The notes under the pieces: model-generated
Database searches by the model: none
What the model was told of the DNA's origin: nothing
Seen by the model: the letters and a program-made list of their open reading frames with translations, nothing else
Program-made: the position numbers and the translations under genes
In this document: positions 18,134 through 25,597 of the stretch, one piece after another
How the letters are laid out: every line of letters begins with the position of its first letter
Position numbering within the stretch: position 1 is the stretch's first letter
Source: Actinomycetes bacterium
Lineage (GTDB): Bacteria > Actinomycetota > Coriobacteriia > Coriobacteriales > Eggerthellaceae
NCBI GenBank assembly: GCA_023460315.1
Contig: JAEWQO010000086.1
Span: 1-59,723, forward strand
DNA: 59,723 bases
Direction: 5' to 3'

Positions 18134-19741
18134 GTGAAAGAAAAGGTTTGTGGGACAGCCAGCCGCCGCACGTTTGTCAAAGCTGCGGGACTTGCTCTGG
18201 CGGGAGCGACGGTATCCAGCTTCATGGGGTGCAGCGGAAAGAAGAACTCGCAAGATACGAGCAGCTTGTCGGACATTACATGGGACGAAGAATATGATGT
18301 CGTGGTTGTTGGCGGCGGGCTGGCGGGCATGTCAACCGCCATCACCGTTGCGACGGAGGGCGAGGGGGAGAAGTGCCTTCTTTTGGAAAAGGGAGATTTG
18401 CCAACTGGAGGAGGCAACAGTCAGTACTCGTCAGGCCGCGTGACTTTCACGGACGATCCTGAACTGTATCTGCAGTACCTTAAGGATCTGAGGGGAGACT
18501 TCGCTGCAACGGCTCCTGATGATGTTCTTGAGGCTCTTGCCAGAGGAATGGGCGAAAACTATACCTGGATCATTGGACTTGGCGCAAATGAGTCGGATCT
18601 CACAATTACCAATCCGGACGGAAACGAGCCTCAGGAGTATGGCGAGTTTGCAGGATCGGTATCCGCAAAGAAAGTTGGATTCAGCAAAACATCCAAGAAC
18701 TTCACTCACATCGTGCCTTTTATCGAATCTGTGGTCGAGCAACATGCGGATGTGATTACGCATAAAACGGGTGCTCAAGTTACGGCTCTCATTCAAGATG
18801 CGGACAGCAAAACGGTGGTTGGCGTTTCCTATAGTGAAAAAGGAGCCACGAAATACGCCAAAGGCACGAAGGGGATCGTCATGTGCTGCGGAGGGTTTGA
18901 AAATGATGAGGCGATGAAAGAGAACTATTTAGGATCCGCCAATCTTCATGCGGTCGCAGGCTTAAACAATACGGGAGATGGACACCGCATGTGCGCACGT
19001 TTGCAGGCGGACTTCTGGCATATGCACGGCATGGCTGGCTTCTGGAACAATGGTGTGTCGCTTGACGGGAAGAACTACAATCAATATCGGACGCTTAACA
19101 AAGACCAAGGTATTACCGTCGGAGTCAACGGACGGCGTTTCTATATGGATTACGACATGGCGACTTCAGGTTGGCCAACCTCAGACACCTTGGACTCGCT
19201 TTCGACCGACGTGGGAAGCCGTCACGGGCATCAGCAGTTCGGAGGCGACTGGAGCACCTTACCCATGCCGGCGACCACGTGGTTTGTTTTTGATCAGTCC
19301 GGTGCTGACAACAAGGCATATACAGCAGGGACTCAAGATATTGTTGCAGATGGATTTGGGTATAAGGCGGACACTATCGAGGAGCTTGCTGCCCAGATGC
19401 ACGTCCCCGGCGACGAGCTTGTTGCCACGGTTGCCTTATGGAATCAATATTGCAGCGCCGGTAAGGACGCTTCTTTTTACCGTCCCCCTTCGACGCTTCA
19501 TGCCCTTGTCACTCCTCCTTATTACGCGATGAAGATGGGACCTGAGATGATCAATACCGACGGTGGTCCCGTCCGAGATTCCCAAGGCGAGATCATCGAT
19601 ATCGATGGCAACCCCATCCCCCATCTTTATTCAGCTGGCGAGTTTGGTTCGGTGTGGACATACTCCTACCAAGGGGGTGGAAACCTTGGAGAATGTTGCG
19701 CTTTTGGGCGCATAGCTGCTCGCAATGCACTCGGACTCTAG
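18134..19741 (+). CDS. Tat-exported FAD-dependent reductase (fumarate reductase flavoprotein-like)
   Basis: Predicted exported flavoenzyme of about 535 aa. The signal is SRRTFVKAAGLALAGATV followed by SSFMGC, that is, a twin-arginine motif plus a lipobox, so it is probably a membrane-anchored lipoprotein outside the cell membrane. The FAD-binding_2 domain starts with YDVVVVGGGLAGMSTAI (Rossmann GxGxxG) and LLLEKGDLPTGGGNSQYSSG. The active-site region includes GVNGRRFYMDYDMA, and the protein ends with HLYSAGEFGS...YQGGGNLGECCAFGRIAARNA. No heme-binding CxxCH or FMN-binding domain is present. The GTG start at 18134 is chosen because AAGGA lies upstream and the Tat signal follows directly. The substrate is unknown; relatives reduce fumarate, urocanate, catechols, steroids or drugs. 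Confidence 0.9.
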   Translation: MKEKVCGTASRRTFVKAAGLALAGATVSSFMGCSGKKNSQDTSSLSDITWDEEYDVVVVGGGLAGMSTAITVATEGEGEKCLLLEKGDLPTGGGNSQYSSGRVTFTDDPELYLQYLKDLRGDFAATAPDDVLEALARGMGENYTWIIGLGANESDLTITNPDGNEPQEYGEFAGSVSAKKVGFSKTSKNFTHIVPFIESVVEQHADVITHKTGAQVTALIQDADSKTVVGVSYSEKGATKYAKGTKGIVMCCGGFENDEAMKENYLGSANLHAVAGLNNTGDGHRMCARLQADFWHMHGMAGFWNNGVSLDGKNYNQYRTLNKDQGITVGVNGRRFYMDYDMATSGWPTSDTLDSLSTDVGSRHGHQQFGGDWSTLPMPATTWFVFDQSGADNKAYTAGTQDIVADGFGYKADTIEELAAQMHVPGDELVATVALWNQYCSAGKDASFYRPPSTLHALVTPPYYAMKMGPEMINTDGGPVRDSQGEIIDIDGNPIPHLYSAGEFGSVWTYSYQGGGNLGECCAFGRIAARNALGL

Positions 19742-19770
19742 GAGCAACTCGGCATCTTAAATTCAGCAGG

Positions 19771-19801
19771 CCGGCGTCGACATGTTGGCATGCCGAGCCG
19801 G
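19771..19801 (+). terminator. candidate terminator after the flavoprotein gene
   Basis: CCGGC...GCCGG and CATG-TTGG-CATG form an interrupted hairpin 30 nt after the stop codon. No T-tract follows, so it is a weak call. Confidence 0.4.
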
Positions 19802-20148
19802 TTGATGAGAAACTCGTGCCGACCATCTTTGCCCAAGATGAACAGGCATTCTTGACAGGAGTTTATGTGGCCGGTTGAGGGGAGAACGGCGCGGTTTGGT
19901 TTGTGGCGGCTAGCGGGTGACTTCTGCCGGAAAGCAGGGCGTAGCGAAGCCTGGTTTTGGAAGCGAGCCTGTTCGGGAGGGCTCAATGAGCAGGTTGCTT
20001 CTTTTGGCGTTCCTCTTTTGCCAAATGGCAGAAGTATTTTGAAGAATGAGAAAGTTTTTCTTGCAGACATGATCAAAGACGTGTAACATCTATTTTTGCC
20101 GCTTTTCCTGTTCGATATGCATACGAGCAGGAGGGTAGGCGCAAACAG
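19802..20148. other. intergenic region upstream of tRNA-fMet
   Basis: About 350 nt without a convincing gene. TTGCCG at 20096-20101 could be a -35 element for the tRNA, with a poor -10 (CATACG) 18 nt downstream. Nothing else is recognised. Confidence 0.4.
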
Positions 20149-20225
20149 TGCGGGGTGGAGCAGTCTGGTAGCTCGCCGGGCTCATAACCCGGAGGTCATC
20201 GGTTCAAATCCGGTCCCCGCGACCA
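20149..20225 (+). tRNA. initiator tRNA-fMet (CAT anticodon)
   Basis: A 77-nt cloverleaf with encoded CCA (20223-20225) and anticodon CAT at 20183-20185. Initiator features are all present. Three consecutive G:C pairs close the anticodon stem (CCGGG CTCATAA CCCGG). The 11:24 pair is A:T. Positions 1 and 72 (T and G) do not form a Watson-Crick pair. The sequence otherwise closely follows E. coli tRNA-fMet. It appears to be the integration target of the mobile element that follows. Confidence 0.95.
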
Positions 20226-20300
20226 AATCTCCAGGTCAGAAGCTTGCTTCTGACCTTTTTGTTGGTCCAACCAACATCCAACCAACATTTTACCAACAAA
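20200..20300 (+). other. candidate left attachment site (attL) of the ICE
   Basis: The 3' half of the initiator tRNA gene is followed directly by foreign-looking sequence and the conjugation genes, the usual arrangement for tRNA-targeting integrases. Between 20262 and 20300 the short motif CCAAC recurs (TTGGTCCAACCAACATCC, CCAACATTTTACCAAC), as integrase arm sites often do. The matching right site and the integrase are not in this window, so the core cannot be defined. Confidence 0.45.
20233..20260 (+). terminator. intrinsic terminator behind tRNA-fMet
   Basis: AGGTCAGAAGC and GCTTCTGACCT form an 11-bp perfect stem with a 2-nt loop, followed by T5. This is a strong rho-independent terminator for the tRNA transcript, inside the proximal end of the presumed mobile element. 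Confidence 0.9.
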
Positions 20301-20345
20301 GAAAAAAGTTTGCCATCGAAAAAAGGCAGAAAAACGAGGGTTTTC

Positions 20346-20451
20346 TAACGCTCTAGCGCAAGCATAAAAACACTGGTTTCGCCCTACCGTAAGCATTGCT
20401 AACGCTTAGGCGTAAGCATCAGATGAGTTGGTAACGCTGTGCCGTAAGCAT
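20346..20451 (+). repeat. cluster of TAACGCT / GTAAGCAT repeats
   Basis: The core G(T/C)AAGCAT occurs at 20358, 20389, 20412 and 20444. In three of the four units it is preceded by TAACGCT (20346, 20400, 20432), giving 20-nt composite units. The third unit is an imperfect palindrome (GCTAACGC TTAG GCGTAAGC). Such spaced repeats next to an ICE end could be integrase/excisionase arm sites or replication iterons. Confidence 0.65.
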
Positions 20452-20683
20452 CTATGGTGCTTGCTTGCACTGCAGCGTCACCGCCTAATCTGCTTTTAAA
20501 TCTCTAAGCCAAGCAATCTAAATAATCTCCCAGGCAAGGCGGATTTCTCCCGGCTTCTCCACCACGTTTTGCACAACGTCGAATTATCGAACATCCGCGT
20601 TTCGATTTGCGACATTCGCTTTCAAGCAATTGCTCACTGCGCAATCATGCAAGACATGACAGCTAAGTGAAAGGATGTGCAGC

Positions 20684-20917
20684 ATGGAACAGACAGCTTA
20701 CAAACATGAGGAGATCGGGCAGCTGCTCTCGCTAAGCGAAGCAGCAAAGTATCTGCATGTCTCGTATGCTACGGTTTTTCGACTCGTTCAGGCAGGCGAG
20801 CTTCCAGCGTTCAGGATCAGTAAGGTTTGGCGCACGAGCGATGTCCTTTGTGATGAGTACATCCGCAAACAGATCTGCAACCAGGCGCTGATATGCCAGT
20901 CGACCGAAGTGGAGTAA
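20684..20917 (+). CDS. excisionase-like helix-turn-helix protein
   Basis: A 77-aa protein with an HTH_17/excisionase-type fold: LLSLSEAAKYLHVSYATVFRLVQAGELPAFRISKVWRTSDVLCDEYI. Proteins of this type bind DNA repeats and bias integrase towards excision, or act as small regulators. ATG 20684 is preferred over 20675 because AAAGGA lies 9 nt upstream. It is the first gene inside the element, just after the repeat cluster, and its end overlaps the next gene by 25 nt. A role in excision is inference, since no integrase is visible. Confidence 0.75.
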   Translation: MEQTAYKHEEIGQLLSLSEAAKYLHVSYATVFRLVQAGELPAFRISKVWRTSDVLCDEYIRKQICNQALICQSTEVE

Positions 20918-21294
20918 GGCGCGGCAAAGAATGCTTCGTTCGGTTTCCGCCACTAACATACGCGACCGTCCAAGACGGCCTTTTGCGCGTACTGGTTGAG
21001 AAAGGTGTTGGTCGCAATGGCTGGGCGGTTATCGTCACGCTTTGCAGGTCAATCTATTCTGACGGACGACTGAGAAGGATGAGTGCAAAAGAGATAGCCC
21101 AGGTGTCAGGCCTCACGCTCAACCAAGTGGCACGCGGCATGAAGGAGCTGCGGGACAAAGGGATAATCGTGCCGGTGTATCGTACTACCGCAGAGGGGTT
21201 TCGCCATGTGGATCGCTCGAATCTCGGGCACATCGCCCAGTACTGTTTCACGAAAGACACGTGGAAGAGAATCGCAAAAGAGGAGCACGATTGA
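20893..21294 (+). CDS. winged-helix DNA-binding protein, replication-initiator-like
   Basis: A 133-aa protein whose centre resembles a winged helix of the kind found in phage/plasmid replication proteins (O-like) and MarR-type regulators: RMSAKEIAQVSGLTLNQVARGMKELRDKGIIVPVYR. The upstream part (GWAVIVTLCRSIYSDGR) also fits such proteins. It overlaps the excisionase-like gene and is probably cotranscribed with it. The exact family is uncertain. Confidence 0.65.
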   Translation: MPVDRSGVRRGKECFVRFPPLTYATVQDGLLRVLVEKGVGRNGWAVIVTLCRSIYSDGRLRRMSAKEIAQVSGLTLNQVARGMKELRDKGIIVPVYRTTAEGFRHVDRSNLGHIAQYCFTKDTWKRIAKEEHD

Positions 21295-21461
21295 TCCCAA
21301 ATGTCCGTTGAAGCCGATCACACTCAACGAAAAGTGGGACTGGTTTAGAAAACCCCAGCATATTAGTGTAATCGTAAGGCGGCTGTCCCAATTGGTGGAC
21401 TCAGAGAAAGATGGCCGGGGATATTATAGACTCAGGAATACTGTAGCTTGAAGGACGCGTC

Positions 21462-21704
21462 ATGAAGTACACCTGCGCATACGAAGTGTTCGAACGGGAA
21501 ACACCTTTGAGGGGCGAGAATCGCTACGGCAAAAACCGAGTGACATGTAGCATCGACAAACGAAAAGAGAAACGAACTGCGCTGATGCTCCGCTTGGCAG
21601 AAATAATCGAGCAAATGAGACGACCAAGAAAGGGTTGGAGATGCCTTAAGAAACGGCGCTCCAACCCTTTCTCTTTTTGCAAAACGTCGAAATTGCTTAC
21701 ATGA
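21462..21704 (+). CDS. small basic protein, doubtful
   Basis: An 80-aa frame with AAGGA 8 nt before the ATG, starting MKYTCAYEVFERE and rich in Lys/Arg. I do not recognise it. The last 26 codons coincide with a strong terminator hairpin (21627-21679), unusual for a real 3' end, so the protein may be a remnant. The 167 nt before it also stay open in one frame (ending TGA near 21451) without recognisable content. Confidence 0.35.
   Translation: MKYTCAYEVFERETPLRGENRYGKNRVTCSIDKRKEKRTALMLRLAEIIEQMRRPRKGWRCLKKRRSNPFSFCKTSKLLT
21627..21679 (+). terminator. strong intrinsic terminator
   Basis: AGAAAGGGTTGGAG (21627-21640) and CTCCAACCCTTTCT (21659-21672) form a 14-bp perfect stem with an 18-nt loop, followed by a T5 run. 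It ends the first small operon of the element. Confidence 0.85.
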
Positions 21705-21823
21705 ACGTAGGAATCTGGGACGTTTGAAAACTACGGGAGTTTGAACTGGTAGTGTTCTGCCAATCACGAGCCAAACAAGGTGGCTATGGCTGCTGAATGT
21801 GGCCTGATGTGATTGGAGGAACG

Positions 21824-22105
21824 ATGGAGCACCTATCTGAACATATCGCTCGCTTCATCAACGAGCGCCGCCAAAGTTATGGCATGACCACCACCGAGCT
21901 TGCCAAGCGCGTGAATATGTCACCTATTGCACTTCGTGCTGTCTTTCGTGGTGAGCGAAACCTCATGGCAGACGAGTTCGTTTTACTTTGCAGCTATTTC
22001 CGTATCGAGATAGGCGACATGTATCCCGTTCGTTTGGGAAAAATACAACAAAAACCGCAGGTAAAGAACCGCATCTCATGGAAAGGATTTATCAGGGAAG
22101 ACTAG
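21824..22105 (+). CDS. XRE-family transcriptional regulator
   Basis: A 93-aa Cro/C1-type helix-turn-helix protein: TTTELAKRVNMSPIALRAVFRGERNLMADEFVLLCSYFRI. Start ATG 21824 has a GGAGG Shine-Dalgarno 5 nt upstream, which decides against the ATG at 21797. It stands at the head of the transfer region, just upstream of the first structured leader. It is therefore a candidate repressor of ICE transfer genes, though its target is unknown. Confidence 0.8.
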   Translation: MEHLSEHIARFINERRQSYGMTTTELAKRVNMSPIALRAVFRGERNLMADEFVLLCSYFRIEIGDMYPVRLGKIQQKPQVKNRISWKGFIRED

Positions 22106-22129
22106 CTAACTAAGACCACCGCAGCCATA

Positions 22130-22152
22130 GCCGCACTTCCACAACATGCGGC
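22130..22152 (+). promoter_or_regulatory. CTTCCAC-loop leader hairpin, copy A
   Basis: GCCGCA (22130-22135) pairs with TGCGGC (22147-22152) around the loop CTTCCACAACA. The Shine-Dalgarno GGAG of the next gene (22166-22169) begins 13 nt after the stem, within AATGTGAAGGAG. This is one of six related hairpins in the element; see findings. Confidence 0.65.
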
Positions 22153-22176
22153 AAGACAATGTGAAGGAGAACAATA

Positions 22177-22716
22177 ATGGCAGAACTATTCGAAAAGCTT
22201 CGCACGCTTTCGGTTTCTTCTAAAGAACGTGAATCACTTATCCAAAAATGCCAGGAGAACGACTGGCTGCGAGAGGACGGGCTTCCCTGGCAAGAAGACG
22301 CCTATCTTGAGGAGTACCCTTACGAATTCGCACGCCTCGACACCATCGAAGACCTGAAAGCCTATTTCGAATATGGCAACTGGGCGATACGGCAAGGTGT
22401 TGTCTACAAAGACCTCGCATTTATCCAACAAGAAGACGGTGGCGATGAATGGTGGGTCCTCAAACGACTAGATAACGACTGGCTGCACTTTGAAAGCGCA
22501 AGCTTTTGCTACATGGCGAAGCGAAACCCCGAGGCCTTCGAACATACCATCTCGTGCATGCATCATGCCACCCCACTGCAATGCAAAGACCTCGAATACA
22601 TGCTGGCATACAAAGGCTACACGCCTCTGGCCAAGAAGGCTTGGGTGCTTCGGGACAGCTCGCGCGTGCTGACCGCAGCAGATCTCAAAGATGCATTCAA
22701 ATCAATCGAACGATAG
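22177..22716 (+). CDS. conserved ICE protein of unknown function
   Basis: A soluble, acidic 179-aa protein starting MAELFEKLRTLSVSSKERESLI and rich in Trp, Tyr and acidic residues. There is no membrane segment and no motif I can name. The GAAGGAG Shine-Dalgarno is 7 nt upstream and is preceded by leader hairpin A. It is the first gene of the transfer operon, upstream of PcfB and the coupling protein, so a role in transfer or its control is plausible but unproven. Confidence 0.7.
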   Translation: MAELFEKLRTLSVSSKERESLIQKCQENDWLREDGLPWQEDAYLEEYPYEFARLDTIEDLKAYFEYGNWAIRQGVVYKDLAFIQQEDGGDEWWVLKRLDNDWLHFESASFCYMAKRNPEAFEHTISCMHHATPLQCKDLEYMLAYKGYTPLAKKAWVLRDSSRVLTAADLKDAFKSIER

Positions 22717-22718
22717 CA

Positions 22719-22739
22719 ACTGGGACAAATTGTCCCAGT
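22719..22739. repeat. 21-bp palindrome, copy 1
   Basis: A 10-nt arm (ACTGGGACAA), one central A and the perfect reverse complement (TTGTCCCAGT). It lies between the stop of the 179-aa protein gene and the start of the PcfB gene. Copies 2 and 3 are at 25166 and 28997. Confidence 0.85.
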
Positions 22740-22754
22740 GGATTGGAGGCAGCC

Positions 22755-23336
22755 ATGCCAAGTGATTTCGGAGACGAATCGGGTGAGAAGTTCTGCGATT
22801 GGCTGATGAAGATTGGCCAGGATGCGGGCCAAGACGCCATGCACGCTGCGGCGAAGAAGCTCTCCATCGCGCTCAGGAAGACTAAGGGAGACACCGCGGC
22901 CGAATACGTCGAGAAGGTCGAATGGGCGCGGCTCAATATGGTCGAGCTTGAGACGATTGAAGGCTACGACTCCATCAAGCAGATATTGCAAAAGGCGCTT
23001 ACCGAGGCGGATATCGACCACAGCTTCATGACCGATAAGCAGACAGGACACGAATCCTTGCTGTTCAGGGTCGAGGATGCTGGCAAAGTCGACCGTGTAT
23101 TCGATAAGCTGATCAGCGATGTCGCGACATCGCTTCGGCGGGCAGATGAACAACTATCCAAGGGCGATGAGCCGGTTAAAACCAAAGTGACTGAAACGAA
23201 CCGAGATGAAGAGCCCTTGGATAGGCGCGTTTCACGCGTTCGCGAATCAGCGAAGGCACTTGAAGGCAGCCATGATCGAAGCCGTGGGCGCGCATCCGGC
23301 CGCGAAGACAAGTTCGCAGAGGTAAGGACGAAGTAG
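22755..23336 (+). CDS. PcfB-family (DUF3801) conjugation accessory protein
   Basis: A cytosolic 193-aa protein with the DUF3801/PcfB pattern. An N-terminal helical part (KFCDWLMKIGQDAGQDAMHAAAKKLSIALRK) is followed by LIQKALTEADIDHSF-like and FRVEDAGKVDRVFDKL blocks, then a charged, probably disordered tail. ATG 22755 has GGAGG 8 nt upstream. PcfB-type proteins work with the PcfC/VirD4 coupling protein and relaxosome in Gram-positive conjugation, and here the coupling-protein gene starts one nucleotide after the stop. Confidence 0.85.
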   Translation: MPSDFGDESGEKFCDWLMKIGQDAGQDAMHAAAKKLSIALRKTKGDTAAEYVEKVEWARLNMVELETIEGYDSIKQILQKALTEADIDHSFMTDKQTGHESLLFRVEDAGKVDRVFDKLISDVATSLRRADEQLSKGDEPVKTKVTETNRDEEPLDRRVSRVRESAKALEGSHDRSRGRASGREDKFAEVRTK

Positions 23337-23337
23337 G

Positions 23338-25170
23338 ATGAAGCTCAGAAAAGACCGGCTCATCATCACGCTTGTTCTCTCAGTCATTGCGTTTGTGTTT
23401 GCAGACGCCTATGTGGCATGCCTGCTCACCTATCCGCAGCCTACGCTTGCCCACATAAACGAGGCACTTCTTGCGACGCCGGGATTTCTGCTTCAAGGCG
23501 GGTTCCCGCTCTGCCTGCTCCCAGCCTCTTTATGTGCGGGCCTCGTGGCCGCATGCGGCGTCTGGATGGCGTGGGCCTATTCCCTATCCCGCGAGGGCAA
23601 CTACCGGCAGGGCGAAGAGCACGGCAGCGCTCGCTGGGGAACCATCAAGCAAGGCAGGAAGTTCATGGACACGTCCCACCCCGACAACAACATCATCTTC
23701 AGCAAGCATCTCGGTATGGCGCTATCCCGCGAGAAGTTCGATATCGACTACGAGCGCAACAAGAGCGTGCTCGTGATCGGAGGCAGCGGCTCGGGTAAGA
23801 GCCGGTTTTACGTACTGCCTAACCTCATGCAGTGCAACACCTCGTTTTTCGCCACCGACCCGAAAGGGACGATGCTGCCTAATACAGGTTGCATGCTAGA
23901 AGAAGCGGGTTATCGGGTCTTGAGCTTCAACACCATAGACTTCAGCAAGTCGAAGCACTTCAATCCTCTTGTCTACGTTCACACCCAGTCTGACGTGCTC
24001 ATGTTCGTCGATTGCCTCATCAAGAACACCACCCCGAAAGAAGAGAGCACCTCTGACCCCTTCTGGGAGAAGTCCGAACGCATGCTCTACATGGCGCTCA
24101 TCGGCTACTTAGTGTTTCACTGCCCGAGAAGGGATTGCAACATCCCGGGGCTTATGACGCTTCTGAGTTTGGCGGAATCTAGGGAAGAGGACGAGAATTA
24201 CCTAAGCCCGCTCGATTTGCTGTTCAACGAGATAGAGACCGGCATGGCTTACAAGCACGTGGGCAGCCCGGTTTCTGGATTCGACGAGAACGTCCGAGGT
24301 TTCGCAAACGCCTCTGACAATGGATATGCCTGGGTGAAGACAGGCAAACCCGTTTCTCCAGAGATGGATTTCGCCCTATATAACTACAAATCGTTCAAAA
24401 GCGGGGCGGCAAAGACTCTGAAGTCCATCATCATCAGCTGCAACGCACGCCTTGCACCCTTCTCGTTTAACGAGATGCGCGAGCTTTTGTCCTATGACGA
24501 AATGCATCTTGATACCCTTGGTGACCCGGGTCAGAAGACCGCCATATTCGCCATCATGAAAGACACTGCGGACACGTTTTCGTTTCTGTTCGCCATCATG
24601 ATGTGGCAAACCATGAACGAGCTATGCGATAAGGCACTTGAGGTATACGGCGGTGAGCTTCCAACGCCCGTTCACTTCATCTTCGATGAGTTCGCCAACC
24701 TCGGGCACCTCCCCGACGTAGAGAAGATGGTGGCGGTCGTCCGCAGTCGCAACATGTCGCTTTCCATCATCTTGCAGTCGCTTGCCCAGCTGAAGAAGGA
24801 ATACCATGACGACGCGCAGACCATCATCGACTGCTGTGACACGACGCTTTTCCTTGGCGGCAAATCCAACGAAACCAACAAGGAGATCGCCGAGATGATC
24901 GGCAAGGAAACGGTGGCAACGCTCGACATCAACGAATCTCGCGGGTCGCAGTCTTCCACGACGAAGAACTACGGTCACTCGGAGCGTGACCTGATTCAGG
25001 CAGCTGAGATCGGGAAGCTGCCCCGAAGCAAGGCCATCGTCCTCATTGCGGGAACAGACCCTCTCATCGACGACAAGTACGTTCCCGAGGAGCATAAGCG
25101 TTTCAAGTATGCCGGAAAGCCTTATAGGTTCAAGGGAGAATCAGATGCGGAGGTGGTGGAAGTGCACTGA
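23338..25170 (+). CDS. virD4: VirD4/TraG (PcfC)-type conjugative coupling ATPase
   Basis: This is a type IV coupling protein that delivers the relaxase-DNA complex to the mating channel. It has two N-terminal transmembrane segments (about residues 7-30 and 58-80). The Walker A motif is VIGGSGSGKSRFYVLPN (about 143-159), followed by the family block FFATDPKGTMLPNTG. Walker B is VHFIFDEFANLGHLPD (about 445-460). The C-terminal signature is KAIVLIAGTDPLIDDKY. The length of 610 aa is typical. It is coupled to the PcfB gene (TAG-G-ATG). Its stop codon lies inside palindrome copy 2, which has lost one base pair of symmetry at that point. Confidence 0.95.
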   Translation: MKLRKDRLIITLVLSVIAFVFADAYVACLLTYPQPTLAHINEALLATPGFLLQGGFPLCLLPASLCAGLVAACGVWMAWAYSLSREGNYRQGEEHGSARWGTIKQGRKFMDTSHPDNNIIFSKHLGMALSREKFDIDYERNKSVLVIGGSGSGKSRFYVLPNLMQCNTSFFATDPKGTMLPNTGCMLEEAGYRVLSFNTIDFSKSKHFNPLVYVHTQSDVLMFVDCLIKNTTPKEESTSDPFWEKSERMLYMALIGYLVFHCPRRDCNIPGLMTLLSLAESREEDENYLSPLDLLFNEIETGMAYKHVGSPVSGFDENVRGFANASDNGYAWVKTGKPVSPEMDFALYNYKSFKSGAAKTLKSIIISCNARLAPFSFNEMRELLSYDEMHLDTLGDPGQKTAIFAIMKDTADTFSFLFAIMMWQTMNELCDKALEVYGGELPTPVHFIFDEFANLGHLPDVEKMVAVVRSRNMSLSIILQSLAQLKKEYHDDAQTIIDCCDTTLFLGGKSNETNKEIAEMIGKETVATLDINESRGSQSSTTKNYGHSERDLIQAAEIGKLPRSKAIVLIAGTDPLIDDKYVPEEHKRFKYAGKPYRFKGESDAEVVEVH

Positions 25171-25186
25171 GACAAATTGTCCCAGT
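25166..25186. repeat. 21-bp palindrome, copy 2 (one mismatch)
   Basis: ACTGAGACAA, A, TTGTCCCAGT: identical to copy 1 except G to A at the fifth position, which creates the TGA stop codon (25168-25170) of the coupling-protein gene. Confidence 0.8.
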
Positions 25187-25232
25187 AGCGACCTCAACGG
25201 CGGCGGCCATGTCATGCAGACACCATAGCCAC

Positions 25233-25293
25233 GCGAGAGCTTCCACACAAACGCCTGGGACCGCCACCGCCAATGTAAAGGAGCAAAGCTCCA
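25233..25293 (+). promoter_or_regulatory. CTTCCAC-loop leader, degenerate copy B, with sequestered Shine-Dalgarno
   Basis: CTTCCAC (25240-25246) sits between GCG (25233-25235) and CGC (25252-25254), only a 3-bp stem. The conserved CCGCCACCGCCAATGTAAAGGAG-type tail follows, as in copy D. Its GGAG is itself paired in GGAGC-AAA-GCTCC (25281-25293), and no gene starts there. It looks like a duplicated, decayed leader in front of copy C. Confidence 0.45.
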
Positions 25294-25318
25294 CGGCGAA
25301 TTCTACCACGCAACTTCA

Positions 25319-25344
25319 GACAGCCACTTCCACTTCAAGCTGTC
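25319..25344 (+). promoter_or_regulatory. CTTCCAC-loop leader hairpin, copy C
   Basis: GACAGC (25319-25324) pairs with GCTGTC (25339-25344) around a 14-nt loop containing CTTCCAC. GGAG (25357-25360) starts 12 nt after the stem and precedes the Maff2-like gene by 9 nt. Confidence 0.65.
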
Positions 25345-25369
25345 AACAAATGTAAAGGAGAACAAGTTC

Positions 25370-25585
25370 ATGCTTGCAAACATCATCACGCTCGTTTCGG
25401 GCTGCGTCACCTTCCTGGGCGGCTTCTTGGTCGTCTGGGGAGCAGTCAGTCTAGGCCTTGCCATCCGCGAGCAGCAAGGCGGCTCCCAGATAGCAAGCGC
25501 CATCTCGACTATCGCAGGCGGCGCCATCATCATCGCTGCTGCGGTGTACTTCGGCATGCTCGACACGTCCTGGCTCCCTGCCTAA
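25370..25585 (+). CDS. Maff2-like small membrane protein (possible VirB2-type subunit)
   Basis: A 71-aa hydrophobic protein with two predicted membrane helices (LVSGCVTFLGGFLVVWGAVSLGLAI and AISTIAGGAIIIAAAVYFGML). Size, helix layout and position immediately before PrgI and VirB4 match Maff2-family proteins of Tn1549-like ICEs, which occupy the slot of a pilin-like or channel subunit. The function is inferred from position. Translation starts behind hairpin C and an AAAGGAG. Confidence 0.8.
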   Translation: MLANIITLVSGCVTFLGGFLVVWGAVSLGLAIREQQGGSQIASAISTIAGGAIIIAAAVYFGMLDTSWLPA

Positions 25586-25597
25586 AGGAAACGGCCC

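Noticed and set aside
20096..20356. An 86-codon open frame on the plus strand across the tRNA and its terminator
   Set aside because: It is the translation of the tRNA-fMet gene and its terminator; the RNA evidence is decisive.
25209..25351. A 47-codon Ser/Thr/Gln-rich frame covering leaders B and C
   Set aside because: Its sequence is explained by the two structured leaders. It lacks a ribosome-binding site, and the reverse-strand leaders E and F do not encode a related peptide.
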